Shown here: one piece after another, positions 1 through 11,271 of the stretch | How positions within the stretch are numbered: position 1 is the stretch's first letter | Layout of the letters: every line of letters begins with the position of its first letter | Source: Otatea glauca | Lineage: Eukaryota; Streptophyta; Magnoliopsida; Poales; Poaceae | Assembly: GCA_036346275.1 (NCBI GenBank) | Contig: CM070722.1 | Span: 23,707,336-23,771,335, forward strand | DNA length: 64,000 nucleotides | Direction: 5' to 3' | Notes under the pieces: model-generated | What the model was told of the DNA's origin: nothing | What the model saw: only the letters and a program-made list of their open reading frames with translations | Database searches by the model: none | Translations under genes and position numbers: made by a program

Positions 1-479
1 AGACGAGTTAGAGAGTACTGTTTTTGGGGCGTCCGGGACTCGGTTTTCATCTTTGGTTCTTGAGTTTTAGTCTTGGGGCTTGTTCGTAGTCGATCTTTCC
101 GCCGTCCTCTTGATATTCCTCGTTCTTCCCATCGAGGTAGATATCGTGGCGTGAGGTGTTTTACGGTAGGAGATCCGAGCGGCCTTCACCGAGATGGTCG
201 GCTTTTGCACCACGGCATGCCAACCCGGTTTGACTCATAGATCATCTACTAGAGTTGCTCTTGATCTTGTTAAGTCTAAGCGTCGGAGAGACACTCGAGT
301 CAGTCTTCTTCATGGATGGCACTCGAGCGTCGTGTGGTTGATATTGGGTTCCCAAGTCTTCACTCTACCCGATCTTGAGTCATCTTTCTCTCTTGTGTCT
401 TGATCGGGTTGGTCGGATGGGAAGGAGATGTTTGGATTGTTGACTCGGTTGTTCTCGTCATATGACCGGAGATTCTCGA

Positions 480-1345
480 TGGTTCTCTTCCTAGTCCGAG
501 CCCCGGTGATGAGTTAATCACTTTTGGGGATGCATCTTGAGTAGAGTCATTGCTAAAGGTACCATCTGCATTAACCAAAATTTCATTCTTAAAGATGTTG
601 CCTTAGTAAGTAAGCGCAATACAATCGCTCTCTGTTTCTCGACTTATCGATGACTCTTTCGAGGTAAGCTTCAAGAGTAATGCTGTAGAATCATTGATTC
701 ATCGGGAGGGTTAGTTCTTGGGATTTCTAGATTTGGGAGAGTCTTTCGTGCTGATTTTTACGCTTCTTGGGAGATCCTCTTGATGTTTGATTGCTTACGA
801 GTCCGTGATCTCTCCTTCGGCATAGGAGACTTGGTCACATTGGTTTTGATCATTTGACCCGAGTTAGCGACCACGATCTCATTCGGGTTTGCCCAAACTC
901 AAGATGGTCAAAGACTTAGTTTGCTCTCCTTGCCGATATGGCAAGATGGTTCTTCGCTTCTCATCCTCCGATCCAGTAGTGATGGTGATGCACCGATCTG
1001 ACTTTTACATATGGACCTTTGTTGGTCGGCTAGAGTCAACGATCAGGAGAGGAAGTGGTATGTTCTTGTCATCGTTGATGATTTTCTAGATACTCTTGGG
1101 TATTTTCATGGCCTCAAAGGATGAGACTTTTTCTCACTTGAGTGCAGTCGATGGGTTGTCTATTGAGCTCCCGGTGCATTCTGAGCTATTCGCAGTGATA
1201 ATGCACGGAGTTCAAGAATTCCTACTTTGAGAGTTTTTGTGTGGAGTGCAGTTTAGAGCATCAGTTCTCTTCTCCCTCGCCCCTCGGCAAAATGGCGTAG
1301 TGGAAAGGAAAAACAGGACCACAGTTGAGATGGCGGACGATGCTA
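480..1345 (+). pseudogene. copia-1 pol remnant: pre-integrase and integrase core
   Basis: Broken remnant of the copia GAG-pre-integrase and integrase domains. Around 505-545 the sequence encodes GDELITFGDAS, matching the intact frame in copia-2 (minus strand, near 17640). The zinc-binding HRRLGH segment lies near 815-850. The first catalytic Asp region (LHMDIVGP in copia-2) is degraded near 990-1030. The DNGTEF Asp region is degraded near 1195-1215, and the NGVVERKNRT Glu region lies near 1288-1320. Several frameshifts and stops separate these pieces, so no integrase can be made. Identification rests on comparison with the better copy at 16877-17689. Confidence 0.8.
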
Positions 1346-2795
1346 GATAGTCTGATACTCCTAGGAAGTTTTGAAATGAGGCTATAGCTCTTGCTTGCCA
1401 TGTTTCTAATCGCGTGTTTTTGAGAGCACATTTGCATCGCACTTCTTATGAGTTGAGGTATGGCGAAAGCCCGGTGTGTCTCATTTTCGCGTTTTGGTTG
1501 CAAGTGTTTTATCTTGAAGTCAGTAACCTAGATAAGTTTGAGTCTCGCTCTTACGATGGCATCTTTCTAGGTTACTCGTCTTCTTCTCGTAGCTATAAGT
1601 GCAGGTGTTGATGCGCATAGGATCATAGAGACTGTGATGTGACCTTTGATGAGGCTAGCCGGAGCTAGACACGATGTTTGAGCTCTTCTTCTTCCTCCAA
1701 GACCATTTTTGTAGAGGATGAGGATGATGGAGATGATGGTGTTCCACGATCCGATCCCTCTACACCGAGGTGCCTCTGTTTCCATTTACGCACCTCGGGG
1801 AGACCGACCTTTGTCTTCGGCTCTCCTTGTGAGTGGCTCTGTTCCTATCTCTTACTGTTCAAGAGGTAGAGGCCACTTCAACTCTGGACCTCCCGTCATA
1901 TTTGAGGCGTCATCCTTACGATCGGATGATTGGCGATTTGTTCGAGCGTGTCACTCGCTCAAGAGCAGGTCTGTCCTCCTTACATCTTCACTCTGCCTTT
2001 GTTGCCTCCTTTGGTAGAAGGATATTTCTCATGCATTATCAGATGAGTCGTGGATTAATGCTATGCATGAGAACTTGAGAACTTTGAGAGGAACAAAGTC
2101 GGCGACTTGTAGAGCGCCCATCTGGTCATAATGTCATTGGGACCAAGTGGGTGTTCAAAACAAGTAGAGTGAGGATGGGGTTGTCATTCGCAACAAGGCT
2201 AGGCTAGTTGCATGGGGCTTTTCTCGGGTTGAGGTCTTGACTTTGAGAGACCTTTGCCCCTGTAGCTAGGCTAGAGGCTATTAGGATCCGCTTGCATTTT
2301 ACGCATCCAGGGGCTTCAAGCTCTATCAAATGGATGTCAAGAGTGCATTTCTCAATGGCTATATTGAGGAAGAGGTTTATGTCAAACAACCTCCGAGATT
2401 TGAGAACCCCAAGTTTCGAGTCATGTTTTCAAGCTTTCCAAAGCTCTGTATGGACTCAAGCGAGCCCCTGAGCATGGTATGAGAGGCTCAAGTCTTATCT
2501 TCTCACCATGACTTTAAAATGGGCATAGTAGACAAAACTCATTCATCGGACACCATGAGTCTCATTTTCTTCTTGTCGGTTTATGTGGGCGATATCATTT
2601 TGGTGGATCCTCTCATTCTCTTGTCTCTCGGTTTTACGATGTGATGAGTCTGAGTTTGAGATGAGTATGATGGGCGAGTTGAGCTACTTTCTTGGCTTCC
2701 AAATCAAGCGGACTCGGGAGGTACTTTCTTGCATCAAGGTAAATATACGTGACCTCTGGCGCCGACATGTCGGATGGGAAGCGGTGATGACTCCT
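1346..2795 (+). pseudogene. copia-1 pol remnant: integrase C-terminus and reverse transcriptase
   Basis: Decayed copia reverse transcriptase. Recognisable pieces are HNVIGTKWVF near 2125-2160, QMDVKSAFLNGYIEEEVYVKQPP-like sequence near 2325-2400, and FEMSMMGELSYFLGFQIKRT at about 2655-2715. The catalytic YVDD box is changed: at about 2578-2600 the frame reads VYVGDIIL, so the first active-site Asp is replaced by Gly. Frameshifts occur between almost every motif. Region 1410-1610 corresponds to the integrase C-terminal part (HLHRTSYELRYG, DGIFLGYSSSSRSY). It is non-functional. Confidence 0.82.
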
Positions 2796-3500
2796 ATGGC
2801 CACCACACTGTTCTCGAGCGATGAGGATGGTGAGCCTCTTGATCAAAAGGAGTTTGGAGTATGATCGGCTCCCTCTTGTACCTCAACGCTTGAGGCCGGA
2901 CATACATTTCGTTGTGTGTGCATGCGCTCAATTTCAAGCTTCTCCTCGCGCCTCTCACCGCTTGGTGATCAAGCGCATCTTGGTACCTTCGTGCCTGCGA
3001 TTATGGTATTTGGTACTCTTCTTCTTCTTGTCTATCTCTTAGAGCCTTTTCCGATGCCGATTTTGTTGGGTGTAGGATAGATAGGAAGAGCACATACGGC
3101 ACTTGCCAATTCATTGGCACTTCTCTTGTTTCTTGGTCATCTAGGAAGCGATGCAGGGTTGCCTGATCCACGCGAGGCCGAGTATATTCTTTGCGACCGA
3201 TTCTTTGTAGCAGTGCTCTGGATGAGATCGACCTTGCGGGACTATGGGTTAGAGATAGAGAGTGTGCCACTTTTACGTGACAACACTTCAGCTATTTGCA
3301 TTGCTAAAAACCCGATTGCAACATTCGGACCAAGCACATTGATATTAGATATCACTTCCTTAGAGACCATGTGGAGAAGGGTGATATCGTGCTTGATTCA
3401 TAGATGGTGACCACCGGTTAGCGATATCTTTACCAAGCCTTTGGATAGCTCGAGGTTTGTTGCCTTGAGGAGTGAGCTTGGAGTCGTGAGCCCATCGGCT
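2796..3500 (+). pseudogene. copia-1 pol remnant: RNase H
   Basis: Decayed copia RNase H. At about 3205-3300 the frame reads an AVLWMRSTLRDYGLEIESVPLLRDNTSAICIAKNP-like stretch containing the DNTSAI Asp motif, and at 3425-3450 it encodes the terminal DIFTKPLD box seen at the end of copia RNase H. Upstream, 2870-2960 carries the CACAQFQASPRASH segment linking RT to RNase H. Frames are shifted relative to each other. The pol gene ends close to 3490, just before a purine-rich GAGGGGGAG tract at 3509. Confidence 0.78.
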
Positions 3501-5325
3501 TATCTTGAGGGGGAGCTGGTTTGTATACTATGTACTATATTTTTTCCTCCGGCATTTCCTTTCTTCTTACTGGGTGACTTTGGGCTTGTTTTCTTAAGTT
3601 GAGTTCACTCACTTAGACTTGGCATGCCTCGCATGGACCTCTTATCTTGTGCTTTAGGTTGCTATCATGCGTGATTAGTGTTCTCTCTTCTCTCTAGGTT
3701 GAGTTCCCTCACAGTCTTTTAAGTCTAGCGGGTTTTGGACCTCCAGGTAGGCGAGTGCATGTGCACTCCTTAGTTGGAATCTAGAGTCGACTTCCTATGT
3801 GGATCCTTTGTGGAAGATAAGTGCCGTCTCCCAGCAGTAGTGAGTCTCTTCTATCTTATCTATGCTCAATAGCCATCCAGTCTTGCAGTTTCTCGACTTC
3901 TTCTCCTCATTCTATTTTTCTGGTTGTTATTGAGTTTATTCGGGTTTTCTTTATGCCTAATCTTGATAATAACTCAACTTTAACCAGATTTGAGCTTAAA
4001 ATTGATTCAATTGTTGAGGGGGAGTTTGGGAATCTGTTCATGCATTGCATTTAGACTGCATTTTTCGTTTTATGAGCTATGTCTATTATGCATTTGACTC
4101 AATCTTCGTGAAATACATCATGCTATATCTTTCGAAGAAAATCACTAGCTTAGATATGTCCAAGTTCTTTTATCAAGCTAATGTTCATTGAAATCTGAAA
4201 AACTTAAAAGCTTTAAATGAAAACTTGATGAAACATGTTGCTTTTACTTACTAAGTTTCTTCTCTAAGAGCTTTTACCATGAATTGTGAAATTTTGGAAT
4301 TCTCTAGAGTCCCTATAGCAACTTGGGTGAAATTTGCTTGATCCATATTTGAGTCCTTCAGAATTGCTCATATGTGCTAAAATAAAAAAAAACTTGACTC
4401 TTTTTGTGCAAAATTGAACTCAACACTATATATTCTAAGGCGCCTCCCATTGCACTTGGGATGAACTTGGAATATATAGTGTATGACCAAGATCATTCTC
4501 TTAAGAGTTACTCTTGGGGTGATCGAACATGGCTTGAGTCAACCATTAAGAAATGCAAATAACAAAAACATAAGTGGGTAAAGAATGCAAATAATGTCAA
4601 ACATTTGCACCCCGCTATGTTTTTCGAAGTCTTAAAGAAAATTTGCATAAATTGAAAAATGGGCTCGAAGGACCTAATATGCACTTCAAATTTCCCCAAA
4701 GTGTTGAGTAGGTTGAACTCTAGGTTTTCCATTTGATCCCTGAGTGGTTTTGCTTCTAGTTTTGAAACTTTGCTAAGTTTTGCACTTGTCAAATCTTGCT
4801 AAAATGATACATTTTCAAAACTTAAGCTTATGAGCAAAATTTGTTATTTGCACTTGGACATGTCTTAGTTTGGTCATAATCTGAGATTAATAAGCTTGGT
4901 GTCATATCTTGTCATTATGATCATTTGGATAATCTTCAAAGCTCCCTTAGGTTGCATGTCATGCATACATAAAAGAGGGAGAAAATTCTATTTTGATGTC
5001 TATATTGCCAAAAGGGGGAGAAAATGTAGAAAAAGGCATCATTTAAAATGTAGAAAAGGAGGAGATAGAAATGTGAAAGCTTCTTTGCTATCTCTTATGG
5101 ATCATAATCACATTTGACACTTATGATTGGTTTTTAGAGCTTTTGTTGAAAACTTGCTCTTTTCATGGTCTTGCTCTAAATTCTTTCTGCCAACTTGGTC
5201 ATGATCTTATTTCCTTATTCTGGACCAAGTTTGGCTTTGCATTCAAATTGATTTCTTCTCTCTTATTCAAACTCAAAACTTTTGCCTTTTCATGTGTTTG
5301 TCAATATACTCATCAAGGGGGAGAT
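3501..5325 (+). other. copia-1 post-pol region with repeated purine tracts, no gene
   Basis: This 1.8-kb stretch between RNase H and the 3' LTR holds no convincing gene. It carries several polypurine-tract-like sites: GAGGGGGAG near 3509 and 4017, AGAGGGAGAAAATTC near 4975, AAAAGGGGGAGAAAATG near 5011, and AAGGGGGAGATTG directly before the LTR at 5315-5327. Only the last is correctly placed to prime plus-strand synthesis. Repeated tracts ahead of the 3' LTR are a known feature of Sireviruses. Short ORFs here are AT-rich and show no domain. Confidence 0.65.
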
Positions 5326-7571
5326 TGAAAGACCATGTGGAGGTCTATCCTTGTGTGTGATGAGTAATTGATGAGTTTTGAGCTTGTGTTGTTTTAAATT
5401 GATTTGGATTTGAAGCAATTTGAGTGTTGGTCTCTTGGTCGGAGACGATCGTCCAGGCCCCAGTGGTCGGGGCTCTCATTGATCGGAGACCGACCACCCG
5501 ACTCCAGTGGTTGAGGATTTGGTGGTCGGAGACGATCGTGACGACCAGTGGTCGAGTCTTTGGTTGGTCGGAGACCAGTTGTCCGACCCAGAGTGGTCTA
5601 GGCTTTGGTTGGTCGGAGACCAGTGATCAGACCCCGAGTGGTCGGGACGAAGACCAGTGGTCAGACCCCGAGTGGTCGGGACGAAGACTAGTGGTCAGAC
5701 CTCGTGTGGTCGGGACGAAGACCAGTGGTCAGACCTCGTGTGGTCGGGACGAAGACCAGTGGTCAGACCTCGAGTGGTCGGGATGGAGACCAGTGGTCAG
5801 ACCATGGGTGGTCGGGATGGAAACCAGTGGTCAGACCACGTGTGGTCGGGGTTTTTGCTGGTCAGCATAGTGTATATCTTTCTGTTGAGATGGATATGTG
5901 TTGTTGGACATTGCTATGTGATGTGGTTTCCTTGTCTATGATGGTTGCAGGACTTTGGAGCTAGGTCATGGTGGGCGAAGGGGATCGGGACTAATTTGGG
6001 AGAGTGAGGTCCGGATGATCAAGGTGTCGCCAAAGATGGTGAGGCAGGGAGTAGCGCAAGCCGAGAAGACAAAGGAATGGATGAGATGCTAACTTGGGCT
6101 GCTCACGATCAAGGAGGACCGTTGGATCGCGGTCGGGAAGATAGAGTAGCGGGTCAAGTTAGTGTGAGTTAGCGTGCAAAACCCGTTGGGTTGTTGGGTT
6201 TGGGTGAGCCCATGCATAGCTTTGTGAGTGGGTAAAATCTCGGCCCTTGATGGAGTGCTCTAGGGTTTAGAGGCTCATCCAAGGGTGGTAGGTGTTCAAG
6301 CACGCTATGAATAGGCGGGGAGAGGGTGTCTCCTTGGGGGTGGCGGGTGAGAAAGTCTCGTGAGTAGTTGAGAGTTGTTGAGAGTAGCGGTGTAAGGATC
6401 AAATCACGGCTCTTGGATGTTGGCTTAGGATTGAGCGAGAACATCCAAAGGTGGGAATTGATCCAGTCCTATAAATAGAGGGTAGGGCAGCCTCCCTCGG
6501 TGAAGGTTGTAAAGGTTACGAGGTTTTTTGCTCGTTTGAGTTTTGCCCACTTTGTTGTGAGGCTTTGTAAACCTTCCTTCGAAATGAAATGTTCTTCACT
6601 TATATTCTTGTTTCATTTCTCTTATGTATTTACATTCGCACTTAAATTACATTATCTAAATTCGCATTTACTTACTTGCAATTTACTTTACGTAATTTGG
6701 ATTTGCCTCATCTCCTTCTACATGCTTTTGAGTCCTTTTTGAAATTCATGATTGATGAACTCTTCTCTGGATTCGGTGCTTTCAATCATTTAGGCAATCC
6801 TTGCGTTCTTGTTGCAAGTTGTAAATCTGTGTTCTTAAAGTGCGTAAGCGTGTGACTTGCGATCGTTAGTCTTGATTGGCTTCGGTTCTTATTGCCAAGG
6901 ATGAAAGATTCTTTGGATGAATCTTCTATAGATCATATCCCAATCATCTAGGTAATCTACAACCTCTTCTATTGAGTTTTGGAAGAAACCAATCTACGTG
7001 CCTAGTTTTGAGATAGTGTTTCTATCTGTTTGAAGGTTGTTTCTTCGTGTACTTACTTGCTGTGATTTGTGGAGAGTTATCCAAGGATATTCGACCATCA
7101 ACTCCACCGACAAGTTAGGGGTAAAATCTGTGTTCGTGACTCTTTTTGGTGTTGCATTTGTTAAAGCGAAAAGGGCGGAACCTTGGTATCAATTCCTTCG
7201 ATTGATGGTGAAATAGGTTCTGACATCCTTAGGGAGGTGCACACCAAGTTTCATCATTTTGGATCGGCCGATCAAAAGTTACATCGATTTACATTTTTAA
7301 GATCGTGCTGATTTTCTTGTTCATCCGACCACTTCGGGTCGGAAGTTTATTCATCGACCACCGGTCGGGAATCACCATTCATCAGGCCGGTCTTTGGTCA
7401 GAATCTTATTCATCCGACCTCTTTAGGTCGAAGTCTATTCATCCGACCAGAGATACCCGACCAGGCGGTTTCTTTACGGTCTTTTGGTGGTTTGAATTCT
7501 AGGGGAAAGTTTATTCGAAAAATTTTATTTGGCTCCTATTCACCCCCTCTAGTCGCCTTTTCGATCTTTCA
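5326..7571 (+). repeat. 3' LTR of copia-1
   Basis: The LTR begins TGAAAGACCATGTGG directly after the purine tract and ends GATCTTTCA at 7571, so the ends are TGAAAG and CTTTCA, a six-base inverted repeat. The 5' terminal 30 bases resemble the start of the copia-2 LTR (TGAAGGACCATGTGG on the minus strand at 22248), while the middle differs. The end carries the CACCCCCTCTAG segment typical of Sirevirus LTRs. A TATA-like TATAAATAGAG lies near 6470. Length 2246 bp. ORFs inside it are by-products of tandem repeats. Confidence 0.88.
5580..5870. repeat. 34-bp tandem repeat inside the copia-1 LTR
   Basis: About eight copies of a 34-bp unit built around GACCAGTGGTC and GTGGTCGGGACGAA. Unit starts at 5652, 5686 and 5720 show the period. 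GACCAGTGGTC is a near-perfect palindrome, so the array is a set of short hairpin-forming motifs. Because 34 is not a multiple of three and the unit lacks stops, overlapping ORFs appear in all three frames; they are not genes. Related, looser motifs (TTCATCCGACC...GGTCGGA) recur at about 7315-7465. Confidence 0.85.
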
Positions 7572-8430
7572 TAGCTGCACCAGCCAAGGCACAAGTAATG
7601 TAAAGCGTTTGTGCTACTACTATCATGAGGAAGGCCATTTTGTTAAAAATGCCCATGAAAGAATCTAGAGTCTCCTCTGACGCGGTCCTTAGGAAGTTAC
7701 CTTAATCAAGTTCATAGCGTAAGCGAGAGCAATAAGGTTGCAAGAGAGGTTTGTGCAAAGAATCAATTGAAGAAGAGGCGTGCGAATAAAGACACCGCAC
7801 AGTCGATGAATGCTTAGGGAAGAGAGGTGGCCTAAGCTTTGCTATACTGTAACAAGCCGGGCACTTTGCAATAATTGCCCTCGGAAGAAAGTAAACATGA
7901 TTCAAGTCAATCTGATTACTGTTCCAATCAAAACTTCAACGCCAATGCCAATCGAGGAAATTTAGGCGATGATTTTAGCCTATGCAAGTGTCATACCCTC
8001 GTTTGTAAAAGAAAAGTGACTAGAGATGAATTCGGTAAAGATTTCCGTGCCTAAATAAATAAAGTAAAGATGGTTGAGAGGTTGATATGCGAAGTGTTGG
8101 AATAAAAGCATTAATGATAAAGGATGTTTAAGTATTCCCCTATGTTGACGGTTCGCTTTGAAGATGTTGCGTGTGCAGCGATGATCGATTCGATGGTGTT
8201 TGTAAAGATTGTCATTTCGAGGAATTATCATGGTCGAAAGTACACTATTGCTTGATCTAACCTAGAATGTGATGGAGTTAAGTTGGAGAAAAGTTTCTAG
8301 CGGCGATATTGGATATCGGACAGAGATGCTACTCCTGAAATGAATTGGTCGTCCGGACATAAAGTACATCACGGAGTTTGGTCAAAGAATTGTGTCACTA
8401 AAAGCCACGAAAGCGGGAAAAGGAATTTCA
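7572..8430 (+). pseudogene. gypsy gag end and protease region, degenerate
   Basis: At about 7608-7650 the sequence encodes a degraded zinc knuckle (C-Y-Y-H-E-E-G-H-F-V-K-N, normally CxxCxxxGHxxxxC), marking the end of gag. The following 700 bases should hold the aspartic protease by position, but I could not find an intact active-site triad; frames are broken throughout. Assignment of the protease is by order only. Confidence 0.55.
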
Positions 8431-9620
8431 AATGACTACGATTCGTGTTAGTCGTGGAAGGTCAATAGTGTGGAAGTTATCGACTTTGAAGAGGTATCGG
8501 TTGTTAGAGAGTATCAAGATGTGTTTCCGAAGAATCCCACCAGATCGAGAGATCAAGTGTGTGATGGAGTTAGTCCCTGGTACAACGCCAAAAGTAAAGA
8601 GACCTTATCGAAGGCCTATTGATGAGCTAGTTAAGATGAAGAAGCAGACCGAAGAGTTGCTAGAAAGGTGGTTCGCTAGAACCAATTTGTCTCCATGGGG
8701 AGCACCTGTTTAAAAATGGGAGCTCAGGAATGTGTATCGACTGTCGAGAGTTTAATAAGGTGATGATCAAAAGGGTAAGTATTCAGTACCCAGGATCGTA
8801 ATTGGTTTGATCAGTCAAAAAGGACTGGAGTGTTCTCAAGGATAGATCTTCGACCAAGTTATCATCGATTAACAATGCATGCGAGAGAATGTTCTTAGGT
8901 CGAGTTATCTCGCATTATGGGCGGTGTGAGTTTATAGTGTATGCGCTAGAATGATCAATGCCATTCACGAATTTATGGACATGATGACGGAGTTCCATGG
9001 GAAATTAGTCAAGCTGTTATGGTGTATAGGTGGGATGTCTTTGTTGCTTCAAGTCAAAAGGAAAGTATGCAGAACAGTTGGGATTAGTGTTGGAAAGGTT
9101 GCTAGACCCATGGCTGTATGCTAAGTTTAGCAAATGTGACTCTTGGAAGGAGAAAATTTAGTTTCTTGTCATGAGATGGCGGCTAAAGGAGTTCTGAGTG
9201 GATCCAGCATAGCGATGTTACGTGGGGGCAGCGGGATTTGCTTAGGCGATAGGAGAAGAAGTGTGCATGGGCCTTGCGTCACGAAAAGAGTTTACGTGAT
9301 TGAGAAGCGTTTGGCGATACTTTGTCTTAGTGTTGCGGATGTGCAAACCTTGATTGTGATATATACTATGATGTCTCAAGACAAAATCTTGGATGTGTGT
9401 TAATGCAAGAAGGCAAAGTCATTGCTTATGCGTCGAGGCGATTAAGACCGCATGAAGCGAATTACCCAACGCATGATTTGGAGTTAGGCTGTAGTAGTGC
9501 ATGCTTTGAAGATATGGCGTCATTATCTCATAGAAATAGATGTGAGATATATCAGACCATAAGAGCACGAAATACATATTCACTCAAGCGGATCTGAATA
9601 TGAGGCAGTGAAGGTGGCTA
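8431..9620 (+). pseudogene. gypsy reverse transcriptase and RNase H, broken
   Basis: Reverse transcriptase N-terminal part is open at 8432-8713: it contains PPDREIKCVMELVPGTTP and the segment ending SPWGAPV, both family signatures. The RT palm continues to about 9130 in shifted frames. RNase H begins near 9390 with LMQEGKVIAYASRRLRPHE and NYPTHDLELG, containing the conserved Asp-Leu-Glu. A 9143-9403 frame covers the connection region. Stops and frameshifts separate all parts, so it is a pseudogene. Confidence 0.82.
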
Positions 9621-10462
9621 GAGCTAATTAAGGGTATAATGTAGAATTCATTATCATCCGGAAAAGCCAATGTGGTAGCAGATACTCAGTCGGAAGAGCC
9701 ATAGCGCAAATCTGTTGTCAATGGAGGATCAACGAGCTATGCAAGGAATTTGAAGCTAAGGTTGGAAGTCGTTCGCAAGGAATGGTAGGCAGACTGCTGG
9801 AAGTAAAGCCAACTTTGGAGGATCAGTTAGAGAAGGCGGAAAGATGATGATAAGATTTCTAAGATCAAGGCTAAAAGGAGGAAGGCCTAGCCGTGGATTT
9901 CACTCTAGATGAGCAAGGAACCATGTTCTTCAAAGGCGAATTTGTGTCTGGGATAAAAGGAATTGCAACGGTGATTCTTAAGGAAGCTCACGATTCCAAG
10001 TACTCAATTCATCCGAAAGTGCTAAGATGTACGAGATTTGAAAGAGAGATTTTGGTGGCCTAACATGAAGCGTGAAGTAGTGAGCATGTTGCTTTATGCG
10101 ACGTATGTCGAGTAAAGCCATGCATCAAAGACCCATTGGTTTATTGCAACCATTGAAAATTCGGAATGGAAGTGGGAGGAAATCGGAATGGACTTTATCA
10201 CGGTTTACCTAAGACTCGGAGAGGTTCACGATTCCATTTGGGTTATTGTGGATCGTCTAACCAAGGTCGCCCATTTTATCCCGAAGAAAGACCACTTACT
10301 CGGAGATCGTTTAGCGGAGTTGTACATGTCAAGGATTGTATGCTTGCATGGAGTGCCTAAGAAGATTGTGTCGGACGAGAGGTACCCAATTTACCTCAAG
10401 GTTTTGGAACAAGTTGCATGAAGCAATGGGGACTCGTCTGAATTTTAGTCTGACATATCACC
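9621..10462 (+). pseudogene. gypsy integrase N-terminus and catalytic core, broken
   Basis: The integrase zinc-binding region is degraded at about 10000-10140 (an SIHPK and FWWPNMKREV-like stretch). The catalytic core is visible at 10188-10421: GMDFITVYLRL carries the first Asp, WVIVDRLTKVAHFIP is a signature of gypsy integrases, and KIVSDERYP the second Asp. The frame then shifts before the YHPQTDGQ-ERTI-type Glu segment, which is altered near 10460-10490. Non-functional. Confidence 0.8.
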
Positions 10463-11206
10463 ATGAGACGGATGGTCGGTGAAAGAGTAAATCAGATTTT
10501 AGAGGATATGTTGAGAGCTTGTGCTTTAGCTTATGCTACATCTTGGGATAAAAGTTTGCCATATCACGAAATTGATTACAATAATAGTTATCAAGCTAGC
10601 CTGCAAATGTCACCATTTGAGGCGTTGTATGGACGTGCTTGTCGTACTCCGTTAAATTGGAATGAAACAGGAGAGCGTTTGGTTTTCGGGCCAGATATTC
10701 GCGAGGAAGCCGAAAATCAAGTCGCAATGATCAGAGAAAGGTTGAAGATAGCACAGTCAAGACAGAAAAGCTACGCAGATAACCGTCATCGAGATTTGAG
10801 TTTTGAACCAGAAGATCACGTGTATCTCAGGGTTACCCCTCTTAAGGGCGTTAAAAGATTTCACGTTAAAGGGAAGCTTGCACCAAGATATATTGGTCCG
10901 TTCAAGATTCTGAGCCATCGAGGAGAAGTAGCTTATCAATTAGGGTTTCCTCAGTCTTTGGCAGGAGTGCGTGACGTATTCCATGTGTCAAAGCTCAAGA
11001 AATGTCTCAGAGTGCCAACAGAGCAAACCCCGTTAGATGCAATAGAGCTGCAAGAAGATTTGACGTACAAAGAGCAACCAGTCAGAATTTTGGATGTTAT
11101 GGAGCGCAAGACCAGAAACAAGTCTATTCGCTTTTACAGAGTTCAGGGGAGCAATCATTCTGAAAGTGAAGCCACTTGGGAGCGAGAAGAAGATCTGAAG
11201 TCATAA
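10463..11206 (+). CDS. gypsy integrase C-terminal domain plus chromodomain (open fragment)
   Basis: A 247-residue open frame that is the 3' end of the gypsy polyprotein. Residues 1-75 continue the integrase core (LEDMLRACAL, PYHEIDYNNSYQ, MSPFEALYGRACRTP). Residues 80-190 form the integrase C-terminal domain with KSYADNRHRDLSFEPEDHVY, GKLAPRYIGPFKIL and VFHVSKLKKC. Residues 195-247 form a chromodomain-like tail (PVRILDVMERKTRN, IRFYRVQG, EATWEREEDL), which in chromoviruses steers insertion to heterochromatin. It is the longest intact piece of this element, but lacks its own start and the upstream enzyme domains, so it is a fragment and not a host gene. The stop is followed by the purine tract at 11257-11270. 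Confidence 0.85.
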   Translation: MRRMVGERVNQILEDMLRACALAYATSWDKSLPYHEIDYNNSYQASLQMSPFEALYGRACRTPLNWNETGERLVFGPDIREEAENQVAMIRERLKIAQSRQKSYADNRHRDLSFEPEDHVYLRVTPLKGVKRFHVKGKLAPRYIGPFKILSHRGEVAYQLGFPQSLAGVRDVFHVSKLKKCLRVPTEQTPLDAIELQEDLTYKEQPVRILDVMERKTRNKSIRFYRVQGSNHSESEATWEREEDLKS

Positions 11207-11271
11207 TCCCTGAACCTATTCTCTAGTTAGCCCTGAATCTCGGGGTCGAGATTCTGTTAAGGGGGGAGGTT

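Larger units (their letters stand above)
1..7571 (+). mobile_element. Ty1/copia (Sirevirus-like) retrotransposon copia-1, 5' end outside window
   Basis: This is the 3' part of a copia-type LTR retrotransposon. The order of recognisable remnants is integrase, reverse transcriptase, RNase H, a long non-coding tail with purine tracts, and a 2.2-kb 3' LTR. Integrase ahead of RT is the Ty1/copia order; the long tail after pol and the LTR rich in short palindromes fit Sireviruses. Bases 1-3711 match the minus strand of 14401-18145 (copia-2) almost colinearly, so the two belong to one family. Reading frames are broken by many small indels. The 5' LTR, primer site and gag would lie left of the window. 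The right flank (TAGCT, 7572-7576) is the expected 5-bp target duplication but its partner is not visible. Confidence 0.88.

Noticed and set aside
5580..5870. Regularly spaced repeats resembling a CRISPR array
   Set aside because: Units are contiguous tandem copies with no unique spacers, lying inside a plant LTR; the same holds for 49398-49790.
5424..5964. Three overlapping ORFs of 86-148 codons
   Set aside because: They are translations of the same 34-bp stop-free tandem repeat in three frames, with no other sign of coding.
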